Positions 34,201 through 44,700 of a DNA stretch of 64,000 nt are shown here, in pieces. Made by a program: the position numbers and the translations under genes. The DNA comes from Myrica gale (lineage: Eukaryota > Streptophyta > Magnoliopsida > Fagales > Myricaceae): positions 25,371,840 to 25,435,839 of the forward strand of contig OZ005602.1 of the NCBI GenBank assembly GCA_963930655.1, written 5' to 3'. The notes under the pieces are model-generated. The model was not told where the DNA came from and ran no database searches. It was given only the letters and a program-made list of their open reading frames with translations. The stretch's first letter is position 1. Each line of letters begins with the position of its first letter.

Positions 34201-37200
34201 GACGAGACTTCTGCACATTAGGGGTCTTAGGATCTGGAAGTATTTCCTTCAGAATTCTACCCAGCTCATATCCACGGTGCTCCTCAACAGCCAAATCTGC
34301 TTGAAGTTTTCTTCTCCGTTCCACGGACTGGAACCCAAAGGGTATGATTTCCACTCCAATGAATTGTGCGGGAAAAAAAGACGGGTATGATTTCCATTCC
34401 AATGAATTGTGCAGGAAAAAAAGAAAAGAAAAGAGACCTGCTAGATAAATATGGTTGAAGTAAAAATTGACTCAACCAAGAAGCAAATTTAAAGACCATG
34501 GTGAGAAGAAAATTTTTCAAAAAGTAAAATTTTTTACAATCAAATAACAAAATCTTGAAATTTTCACACAAACTTCAACACATTTTCATTTAAAAAATCT
34601 CCATCAAATCATCTCTCCGTATTTTTCACAAACTCTAATACTTTTTCATAACAAATTTAATAATCAAATCATCTCTCGCTACACTTTTTCACACTCATAA
34701 AACTCAATTTACAATAAAATATCTTTAAAAATTTTCACACACTCCCATAAAAGTCAAACTCTCAAAATTTTCTCCTAGAAACTTAAAATATTATTATTTT
34801 TTTAATCTTGCCAAACATCACATGACCGTCGTATGCCTATTCCAAAATATTTTCTTCAATGCGACATTGAAGACATGAAAGTGTGATCAATCAGCGGTCA
34901 TACTCTCCATTTTGTATTGAGATTATTCACTATGTTAGAGTTAGCTTGGCACTACCTTTTATAATTATTGGGGATTTTACTTTGCACATGGGAGAGGCAA
35001 ATAGATGCTTTTATTGTTATTTGCTTTGAGGAAAATGGGCAATTGTATGGTAATCATAAGACTTAAGCACGCCAAGTGCACAGTTTCAGTCCCCAGAATA
35101 GCCACGTCATGCAGAAAACTTTGAAGGTTAAGGCTGTGAGCAAATCAGCCTATTAGGGCATTTGGAAGGCACTGTGATGACCTCGTTTTTGTTTTTGTTT
35201 TTTGCAATGACAGAATGTTTTCATGTTTCCTGGTTGAATAGCTACTTAAGCTTTTCATTGACCTTGGCCTGTAGCTTCTCTGCCGCTCTGATGTTAAAGT
35301 AAATTGTTTTACTTGGACAATCAGGATTCACCCAATGCACTCAATGTGTCACCAAGTGGAGCATTTTCCCATTCTATTTTAATTGTAAATTGGTTCTAAA
35401 TCTTGGGGGACGAGGGGAGGGGGTGTGTGTTTGTGTGTCAAAACAACATCTTACATCGAGTCATTGTTGCAAAGTGTGTGAATCTTTAAAGGCCCAAAGA
35501 ATGCAGAGTTGGGTGGCAAATGGAATCGTGAACTTTTCCATGTTGTGACCACTAAGCATGACAAGACAACTCTGGTTCAATAGTATCCAACTATACTTAC
35601 AGAAAGCAAACATTCACCTGCTCAAGCCTTTTGGCGTATTCCCTTCTGATGTCCAAATCTAATTCAACCGCACCTGGCTTAACCAAGTCGGGAGGGATAT
35701 CAGCTTTAGTGGTAGTTGCAATAGAAGCAGAGTTACCCCTCTGGATAGCCTGAACTCAAAAGAACCAACAAACAAGTTACAAAAAATAGAGTCTGGTTGC
35801 CTGATACTAGCAAATGAGCAGAAGATGGGAAGCATAATCTAGGCAGTGCCATAAGGAACCAATTGCAAGAGTAGGAGCATAATAACTTAGAATTTCAAGT
35901 TTAAACATACTAGCATCGTGCAATTAACTAATAACATTGACATACTCGAGGCTATAATAACTTACAATTTCAAGGTCATGTTGAATTTCGGCGATAGCGC
36001 GCCTCACTTCAGTGCGAACAGTTTCATATACACCTCTACCAGAAGTATCACCTTCCACATTATCCCCTTGGACTGACTGCACAATCAGGTATGAAGCAAC
36101 ATATTACATGAATATTATCCACATCCTCTTTTAGCAGTAGTTATATTGTCCATAATGGAACTAATGCATTTGCTAACTAGTTCAAACGACTTCCATACAA
36201 TATATACAGATCAAACGACCAAAATGTAATCCACACCAAACTACCTTCATTTGTTCACAAACTGTTTTAATAGTTCCTTCTTCAGCTCCGGATAAAGAGC
36301 TCACAGTTGACACTCCGTCTTCCCAGTTTGCATGTTGCCAACGAGACTGAAAGTGAAACGTGAAAATGACAAAATCATCAACTAAATTTGTTCCTTTTCC
36401 TGTAACGTCGTATCCTATCTCAGAAGAAAATGGTTCTACCCAGTTTGTACCAAAGTTGTCGCGAAACCATCCTTAGGCTCAAAAGACGATTGCTGATCTG
36501 ACCTTATATCAGAACTACTTATTAAGCCACCCTTTTTGGGATTTGTGGCGACTGCATTCCGCTTATTCCCAATTTTGAGATCCTCTGGTAAACTGCATTC
36601 TTGCTCAGCTTCACTCTGCACAGACAACAAATGCAAATAATTCAAACTAACTTCCTCTCTCTTCTTCATCTGTATTTCCAAGTAAAATTGATTAAAAAGC
36701 AACCAAACTTCTCACAAACAGCAAAGTCAAAGAATAAAAAGATTCTTCTTCTAATTTACTGGCTCCTCTTTCCCCGATTGATCAAAAAACATTCCCCAAT
36801 AATTCGGAACTCCATTGCAAGAAAGAAGTCCTAACCTCAGAAGTCAAATAGTTCCGCCTCGACACTGACCGATCCCGGCGGCCAACGTCGACCCTGGTCA
36901 GACTCCGTGTGGTCTCTTTCCCACTTCCTGAACCTTTGTTACTTCCAACACCCCCATTCCTCGTCACCGCGCGCCCCCTCCTGTTATCCTCACCCTCACT
37001 GCCCAGTGCTCTCGTGTTCCTACTCGTAGTTGCAGCCTCGGGTTCGAGAACAGAGCCAGAGGCACTGCTCCAGAAGAGCGGGTTGTCTCTCTTGTTCAAG
37101 AAATCTTCGGAGGAGGAGGAGGAGACATCGGTGCTGGTCCTCCTCGAAAAAGCACTCACGCTTCTCGATCTCCGCATCGGCACTTTCTTCGGTGGAATCT

Positions 37201-37300
37201 CTTTCTCCGTAGTTTCTTTCCCCGCAGAGTGCGAGGAGGTGGCAGTGGTGGTGCTCAAGTTCCCTCTTCTGGAAGAAGATTTGAAGGCCGCAACTGCCAT
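31238..37300 (-). CDS. Uncharacterised plant protein, Ser/Arg-rich N terminus and charged helical middle
   Basis: Exons: 36836-37300 (ATG), 36451-36615, 36245-36346, 35966-36076, 35618-35749, 34190-34327, then about 33318-33541 or a shorter form, an optional 31665-31698, and 31238-31585 (stop TAA). The first six are each a whole number of codons (371 residues). The N terminus has RRSRSVSAFSRR and DFLNKRDNPLFW. The middle has long charged helices likely to coil (VRTEVRRAIAEIQHDLEI, REYAKRLEQ, ERRRKLQADLAVEE), then ERRKMSKRLEEEAMAYFDEC. The last exon ends SLLFDRVILKNKIESGSLLL and a Gly-rich tail. It looks like a conserved plant-specific family, but I cannot name a function. The end of exon 7 is problematic: the entering frame meets TAG at 33356-33358. 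Confidence 0.8.
31827..32228. repeat. Tandem duplication of about 216-bp period in an intron
   Basis: A block starting CTAAGCCATG and ending GTCATGCTCACC (31827-31982) recurs at 32043-32228 with modest divergence. Both copies share TTCAAGTCAACCGAATTATA and CTGTCCCTCTCTTTAGTATT. The right copy has a further internal doubling of about 30 bp (GAATGTGCCCATTYTGAGTAT). It lies in the intron before the last coding exon. Confidence 0.85.
34340..34425. repeat. 43-bp direct repeat next to a splice acceptor
   Basis: GGGTATGATTTCCACTCC at 34340 recurs as GGGTATGATTTCCATTCC at 34383, and both run on through AATGAATTGTGC and a short A-run. The repeat lies about 12 bp upstream (in the gene's sense) of exon 6 of the uncharacterised gene, inside its acceptor region. 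Confidence 0.85.
34560..34790. repeat. AT-rich MITE-like repeat in an intron
   Basis: Repeated phrases AATCATCTCTC, TTTTTCACA and ACAAACTC, with an AAAATTTTC block at the right, resemble the element in SERRATE intron 1. Ends are not defined. Confidence 0.35.
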
Positions 37301-40157
37301 GTGTGATTACATAAACAGAAGACAAAATTCAAAAAAAAAATTATTTATTCTTCTTATCCACTTGAAAAGCTTCAAGCGTGCTTGGAAATGCGAGAAAATC
37401 GAAGAATCTGAGCCGAGATTGAAATCTGCAATTTCAACTGGGTTTTAATCGGAGTCAACATACGTCAAAATCGAGGGCTAATGAGCAATTGTTCTTTCCG
37501 CCAAGGCTTCTTGCTTCGAATAGACTTTCTATTTCTTATGCTCTCTTGGTACACTCGTGGCTTCTACTTCTTATTTATTTATTTATTATAGGCTTCTTCT
37601 TCTTGTTTTACGTGAATGTTTGAGGGTGAAAATTTTAGGTATTGGAGTTTAGAAAATATTATAAAAATTGTGTTTGTGTTGTAATATTTTTGGTATGAGA
37701 ATATGTGTTGTATTGGGTTTAGTGAAAAGGTGAAGAGAGAGGTAATTTTTTATAATTTTTGTAATTTTTTATATTTTGTTATAGGAGAGACAGAGAGATT
37801 ATATTGAATTATTTTATTAGGAGTAAGATAATATTTTGGGGATTGTTAGGTTGGCAAACGCAGCCTTTAGTAAAGAAATGTTATGGAAGTTTGTGAAAAA
37901 GTGAAGAAAGAGAAGATTTTTAATAAATATTATAATAATAAAAAATCATGTGAAGAATTTCTCAAACATGCCCTAATACTACTGCTGGTATTCTTTAATT
38001 TTATTAAATCTCTAATTATCGCCCACCGATCTAACTAATTAGGAGGACATTAGCTATGGAAGGTTAGCTTCAAAAGTTCAAAATATCTATTTATTTGATT
38101 AATGGACTGCCTCATTCTATAAAATAAATTCAATTAAAGTTAGCTCTGATTTCTCTGATCTTAATTTCAATTTGAAAACTATGAAAAATAAGGATCTATT
38201 TACTTTTTGTACAAATATAGGAAGATTTATAATTATATATGAAGCATGAAAAAAATAGAAAGAAATCAAGGAGATGAGTATTGGAACTTCAAATTTCTAC
38301 TTGTACGAGTATATACTTGAGCCAATTTCAATTAAAAAAAATGAAGCAAGAATTTTCTCGAAACAAATTTCATTTTCTTTAACAATTCTTTATTATTTAT
38401 CCAACTGTATTATCTTTTTTAAATATATTATGTACTATTATATAACAATGTAGTGAACTACAAGGCCGATAGAACATTATATAGAGAATTATTCCATAAT
38501 ATATGCATGTACTTCTTTTATTTAAGACTTAATTGTACTAGGGCCCTGTGATATTCTAGAGTTGCAAATAAGCTTTTCCGAAATAATGATTCAAATAATT
38601 AGACCCCTAAGGTTGAGAAAAAACAAACCCTCCGTGGATTTACCGTCAGATTCATTTAACGTCTATTGTCGTGGCTTTAAGTCAGAAAACGACCCGCTTA
38701 ACTGAAAACTTCAAGTTAGAAAAAACTTCAAGTGAAGCTCGTTTTGCCTGGACCTCGCTTTCGGGAACGGATTCCCTCCGAAGGAGGGAGTTCCGAAGCC
38801 TTCAGAAGGCATGGTTGAGATTGCAAGAAAACAATCTATCGGTTACTATGCGTACACCTCATTTAATGAATTAAATGGCTAATATGGCTTAACATATGGC
38901 TTCCGGGGGAGGAAGGTCTCCCCCCTTCCACCTCTGGGCGGCTGGAGGGAGGGCGCCTCCGGGGGAGGAGGTTCACCCATGCCGACGGGTGGAGGAGGTC
39001 CACCCATGGCCGCACAGGGCGGCCAGAGCACCGTGAAAGGATCGATTCGTTTTTTAAAAAAAAATAATAATTGTTTTTATTTATTTATTTAGTGACACAT
39101 GTCATATTGTGATTGGACGTAATGAATTTTCTGTTAAACGAGTCTAAAGGCATTGGGTTCAGTGTTTTTTAATACAAAAATGATATACTTAGTGAGCAGT
39201 TTGAAACTTTTTAAAACTCGGTGAGTTTTCAAAAAAGCGTTAAAACCCACTATGATATTTATATATTTCTTTTTTTTCAGATATTTAACGCCGTTTAGCT
39301 GCGAGCTCCTTCCAAGCACCAAGAAAATATTACGCTTAAACATAATTAAGTCAAGGAAAAAAGCTTATTTCATTTGCTATTTTTTCACATACTTTTGACA
39401 TAAAAGTAAATAGAAATTTTTTTTGATATTGTTTTTATAAATCAAATCATCTTCTCCTTAACAACTATAAAAGCAGTCAAATTTAACTTATCAACAGCAA
39501 TATTTCATAGTGCCAAATATTTGATAAGAATTATATAAAATTTGATATATTTTAAATTCGGATTTTTAATTTTTTATAAACACAAAAGTTTGATATATTA
39601 ACTTCTCTAAACAGATTTCAACTTTGCAAAAGAAAAAGAAGAGATATATATATTAATGACTTAATTATGGATATCATCAGTATTTAAATTTTAACAAATT
39701 AGTCTTTCATATACCACTTTAGATGAGTCACTCCCTATCACAGACGGAACTAGCGAGGGGCGGCGGGCCCCATTGCTTGAAAACTTACACACATAACCTA
39801 CATTGTTTTCTCTCCGATTCTTTCTCTCCAGCCTCTTTAAAACTATGTTCTTCTTCCCATAGAATGTTGATTCCGCCTGCGCTCCCTATAAACTATTTTT
39901 AAAATATATAACTTCTTATATTCATAAAAAATTTAATTGATAGAAGATCGAAATAAGTTCAGAGTTGAAATATCTATTTTTAATATCGAATAATTTATCT
40001 CAAATTCTATTTTTATTAATGGATTAGTTTTTAATGGAAAAAGAATCAATATATCAGTCCATTAAAAATTATACAATAAAGAATGAATATTAAGACATAC
40101 TGTATTAATTATTAAACTTAAATTATTAAATAAATTGGCGACCAGAGACGCTTGAAC
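37301..40157. other. Spacer with MITE-like and GC-rich repeat blocks
   Basis: The left 150 bp or so are the likely 5' leader of the minus-strand uncharacterised gene. A MITE-like stretch with GTGAAAAGGTGAAGAGAGAG lies at about 37625-37865. A GC-rich block at about 38885-39040 (repeats of GGGGGAGGA and GGAGGAGGT CCACCCATG-type phrases) stands out in AT-rich DNA and is probably part of a repeat like the core of the foldback at 27.1-27.5 kb. No gene was recognised. Confidence 0.4.
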
Positions 40158-40473
40158 TAGGGTTGTTCAGTGCCACCGGAATTTTCCGGTGGCACCGGCC
40201 CCGGCACCGGCACCCCGGTGTAGGTGCCGGTTTGCCATTTTGGGGGAAACCCGGGGGTATTCCCGGTTCCCGGGTTCCCCGGCACCGGGAACCGGGTCTC
40301 CCTCATTTTTTTATTTTTTTTATTAATATTTGAAAAAAACGACGTCGTTTTTCTACAACCCCTCCCCCCTTTTGGCGTGTTTCTTCCCCCCACCCCCACA
40401 CCCCTCCCCGAGTCCCCCCAGCCCTCATTTCTCAAATCCCTAAAATTCTAAAAACTCTCCTCCTCCATCCTTG

Positions 40474-40570
40474 CGCCGGCGACGTCCCACTCCCCTCCCT
40501 CTCCTGCGGCGCTGCGCCTAGCCAACTCGCCGGCGACGTCCCACTCCCACTCCCCTCCCTCTCCTGCGGC
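40474..40570 (+). repeat. GC-rich direct repeat inside the hAT element
   Basis: CGCCGGCGACGTCCCACTCC...CTCTCCTGCGGC is present at 40474-40510 and 40528-40570; the second copy has 6 extra bases. It lies directly before the captured APC2 exon and may be leader DNA from a donor gene. Confidence 0.85.
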
Positions 40571-40898
40571 CTGCTTTCTGAGTATGCTAAGAGGTTTAAT
40601 GAAATCAAAACCCCTCGCAAGCTTCTGTGGAAGAGAAATCTGGGTACCGTCAAGGTTAGATGCTTCAAAATTTATAAATGCATATATAAGCACACACTTG
40701 CGGATACTGATGTTTGGATTCCTCCAGTGCTTGAACAAGTAAAATTTGTTTAGATTTATTTCTGTCCAAAATCAATCAAAATAACATTTACAGATTTATG
40801 TACGTGCAGTTGGAGTTGCAATTTGAAGATAGGGCAGTGCAGTTCACTGTGGCTCCTATACATGCAGCAATCATTATGCAATTTCAAGAGAAAAGGAG
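40571..40898 (+). pseudogene. APC2: Captured fragment of anaphase-promoting complex subunit 2
   Basis: Two exon-like blocks are present: 40571-40654, coding LLSEYAKRFNEIKTPRKLLW and on to NLGTVK, followed by a GT donor; and 40810-40898, preceded by an AG acceptor, coding LELQFEDRAVQFTVAP and HAAIIMQFQEKR and followed by GTAAAC. Joined, they read in one frame through the region that precedes the winged helix of plant APC2, the cullin-like scaffold of the anaphase-promoting complex. All the rest of APC2 is missing. Because the intron is retained, the capture was from genomic DNA and not from mRNA. The fragment lies wholly inside the hAT element. Confidence 0.85.
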
Positions 40899-41727
40899 GT
40901 AAACATGAGATTTATCCAGATGCGTTATATAATATCTGTGAATTTCTGTGCATTATATATTATACATCTGGGTTTTAATCGCATTTATATTTTCCGCATA
41001 AAGTGTTATTTTTGACACTATGTTAGGCATGGTTTTGCATGCATATGGAGTTCATAGTGTAAAAACATTAATATGCACAGAGCTTTATTAGAAACTTTTT
41101 GGGAATAATGCAAACATTAATATGTACATAAGTTACGATTCTTTCAGCAGGTCATTCATTCAACATATATTGTCACTTTAGTAGATGGATGTGAATAACA
41201 TATATTGCTTAAATCTTTGATTTTCTATGTATTTGTTGTATTAGTGTAAAGTTTATATTTTTTTTATGTTTATAATATGTTTAAAAAATTGTTTAATATA
41301 AATATAGGATTACCGGAAACCGCCACCGCTAAACCGCCACCGTTAAGGGCCGGTTTTTGCCCTTAACGATGTAGGTGTAGGTGACATTTTTTTAAAAATC
41401 GGCATATCCGGTGTAGGTGCCGGTTTTGGCCAAAACCGGCACCTACACCGGAGTTGAACAGCCCTAGCTTGAACATTTGAACTGCCGTTCTTCTTAGGCT
41501 CCGTTACGGAGTTTCCTTTTTTGGAAGTCCAATTTAAACGCGTATAAAAAAAGGACGTCAATTTCAGCCATATCTTTGGAATTTTTTCTTTCCCCGTCCG
41601 TGGCCGTTTGTGTCAAACGGTAGAGATAGATCGTAGCTCGCTGCTGCCAAGTCTAACTCAGCAGCTCACGCGACTCAGCTAATAAGCCTAATTCGATCAG
41701 CGGCCACGTAAGTCCACTGCCACGTCA

Positions 41728-44700
41728 ATGGGCGGAACGTGGCTGGCGACGGTGGCCCAAACGAGCAGCGGGAGGCCGGTCCTCCTCGAGAACGAGATCG
41801 AGTGCTCCATAGTCTCCTCTGTTGACCTCGAGTGCGACGAGGTCCCCGACTTCCCTTCCCTCAAGTCCGGACTCCTTGTCCTCACCACCCACCGCCTCCT
41901 CTGGCTCCCGGACTCCACTTCCTCCTCCTCCTCTCCCTCCGCCTCCGCCGTGGCCCTCCCTCTCTCCTTCGTCTCCCACATCTTCACCCCCAAGAAGTCC
42001 CTCAAGTCCATGTTCCACTCCCCTCGGGTCCGCTTCCAGGCCTCCCTGGCCCCGGGTCCAGGTCTCGCTCCGAGATCGGTGGTGATCACGATCTTCATGA
42101 GGGGAAAGGGGGACTGCGATGCATTTCTGGAGAAGTTTGGGGTGAACTGGAGGGCGAGGGCGTGGGAGAAGGACAGAGGCAACGACCGGTCGGGTAAGGG
42201 AGAGGACTCCGGCGCGGGGTCGGGTTCCGCTTCGGGCAGTTTGTACACGAGGGAAGGAGCGTTGAGGATGGTGGGGGTGTCAGGGATACTGAGGAAGGAG
42301 CAGGAGATGTGGGAAAGTACGGACAAGAGCTTGCAGGACGCGTTCCAGGATTTGAACGCTCTCATGGTAATGAGTCTCGGTGTATTTTTTCTTTTGTATT
42401 TGTGGTAAAATGATTTATGCGCTTGTCATGCTGATTTATGTGATATGAGTTGTTCTGTTGGTTAGAAAATTTTCAATAATGCACTGAGATTTTTTTAATG
42501 TGGGAATGCTGGAGAACAGAAATGGTAAAATGGGACTTAATTGTAAGCATTTGGCCAGTTTCAGTGGAAGTTTTTCTGTTTTGGTCAGAAAGGATATATA
42601 GGAGACCAAATAGAAAAAGCTTGCTTTTCTTCCCCCCAAATGCTGGGAAAACGCAGGAAAGGGAAACAGTTCACAGTCGGAGTCATAAAATAATTGAACC
42701 CTTGATAGTTGTTACTATGATACTGTTAAGTGTCTTTGCTTTTGCTGCTATAAGATTTATAGCCATCTTGGATTTTCAGAGTAAGGCTAAAGAGATGGTG
42801 ATGCTAGCAGAGAAAATGAGGCAAAAACTCTTGTCTGGCTCAAATTCTCAAACTGGTTCAACAACTGACGACGAAATGGGTTCCAAGGAAGAGATACAAG
42901 ATTGGTTGTTGAGCGTTGGTATTATTTCCCCTGTTACAAAAGAGTCTGCTGGTGCTCTGTATCATCAACAATTGTCCCGTCAGGTTCTATTCTCTCCTCA
43001 TTTTGCATGTTGATGCTTTTCTTATTGCTTTCTTTTTATCAGAACAATTTGCAAAATGTATGAGGATAGTATTAAGAGTGTGACACGGACATGCGCAATT
43101 GAGGATTTGAGAATTGGCTTCTGATTCCCGTTTGCATTTCTAATGGTCATGCCCAGCATGGCCTGTCATTTTGGGTGAGGACTGTATATATCTATGATTG
43201 AAAAATGAGCTGATGCTGGACACTCCATGAGGTGGTTGTTGAGAAAAGCAAAAAATGAGCACACACCACTCTGCCTTTGACTTCTTTACCTCACTCCAGA
43301 ATTTTGGATAGTGCTAGGCGCACCTGCATGTTTTGGGAAAGTTGTAATGACTCCCCTTGAATCCATGATTTGCCATACACAATGGCGGAAAAGAGCATGT
43401 GCATGGCAGATGGCTTGCAGACCAATCAGATTATGAAACGTGCTTAATGAATACTGTAACGTTCCTAATATCAATCATACCATATGTAATGTGCTTAAGC
43501 AAGAAGAATTTAAATTAAAAAATGAAAATAAAACAAAGCACAAGACGGATCTCTGTCAACTTCTCTCTGTTCCACTCTCTCTTTTTATTCCTCTTTGTAG
43601 AGCCTTGTTCAAGAGTGGTAGGTGGTAGCATATCATGTGTTCTGTTGATATGGACTGCCTTCTGATGCATCTCTATTTCTGAGAAAAGAAGATTTGAACT
43701 TTTCTTTTTTAAAACTTAGTTGGCAGATTTTGTCAGAATTCCACTCGAGAGAGCTGGAGGAATGATGAATCTTATAGATGCCTACTGTCTCTTCAACCGA
43801 GCTCGAGGCACAGGTTTGTTTAGGAGCTGATCCATATGAAGAAGTTTCTGGTAGCTACATTTGTAGAATCTGAGACAAGTTTTTTGTATCTCTCTTTTAC
43901 ACAGAATTGATTTCACCAGAAGATTTGTTGCGAGCATGTTCTCTGTGGGAGAAGTTCGATGTGTATGTCTCCCATATCTTCAACCAATTTATTTTGCAGT
44001 CTGCTGGATGGTTGAGATAAGAGTGCAAAATCTCAAAAAATAGCTTATATCAGGAATATTGTCCTTATTAATTTTGAGCTCATAAGTTTTTGGAATAATT
44101 TATGATATTTTTATACCACAGGCCAGTGATGCTTAGGAAGTTTGGTAGTGGAGTCATGGTCATCCAGAATAAGGCCCACAGTGATGAGGAGGTTAATTCT
44201 CTCTCTCTCTCTCTCATACACACGCACGTGCGCGCGCACACATTTTTTCTGCCCATTTGTATGAGCACCTCGAAGGGTAGCCCTCTCATATCCCCCAAAA
44301 CCTCATCCAGGTGAAGGCAGGAGTTGATCTCGTGGTACTGGTATAATGTTAGAAGCCTTTACTAGTTGAGCTGTCCAACAGCTTCAAGCTCTTTTGTCTT
44401 TGCAAGTCATTTCATTGTGATGAGGTCCTATTTTGATTATGACTGCAACATATCTCTGACTTCCTTTTTGGAGAAATAGGAAAACTTTTATGAAAAATAA
44501 TGGGGACATACAAAAAGGATATGCAGTTATACATATCATGAGACTACATCTTTATGGCTTGGGTGGCTTAAATGCCAAATAGGCAGAACACGATCTTATG
44601 TTACATGGAACTTTAAGCTACCTCCTAGAATTTTTCTTTTTTTTTGGAATAGGAAAACCATATCAATAGTTTTGATGCGGGCTGTAAATATTCATCACCA

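Larger units (their letters stand above)
40158..41466. mobile_element. Non-autonomous hAT transposon with a captured gene fragment
   Basis: The terminal inverted repeats are TAGGGTTGTTCA (left) and, read inverted, TAGGGCTGTTCA (right). An exact 8-bp duplication, GCTTGAAC, flanks them at 40150-40157 and 41467-41474; 8 bp is diagnostic of hAT elements. Just inside each end, CCGGTGTAGGTGCCGGTTT-like motifs recur in both orientations, as transposase-binding subterminal repeats do. There is no transposase gene. The interior carries a GC-rich leader-like segment and two exons of APC2 with their intron. Confidence 0.92.

Noticed and set aside
36909-37448. Plus-strand open frame of 179 codons opposite the first exon of the uncharacterised gene
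   Set aside because: It is antisense to an exon with clear Ser/Arg motifs and correct splicing on the minus strand.
41697-42365. Long open frame on the minus strand opposite VPS36 exon 1
   Set aside because: It is a shadow of a GC-rich, Ser/Pro-rich coding exon; the plus frame has family motifs and splice sites.
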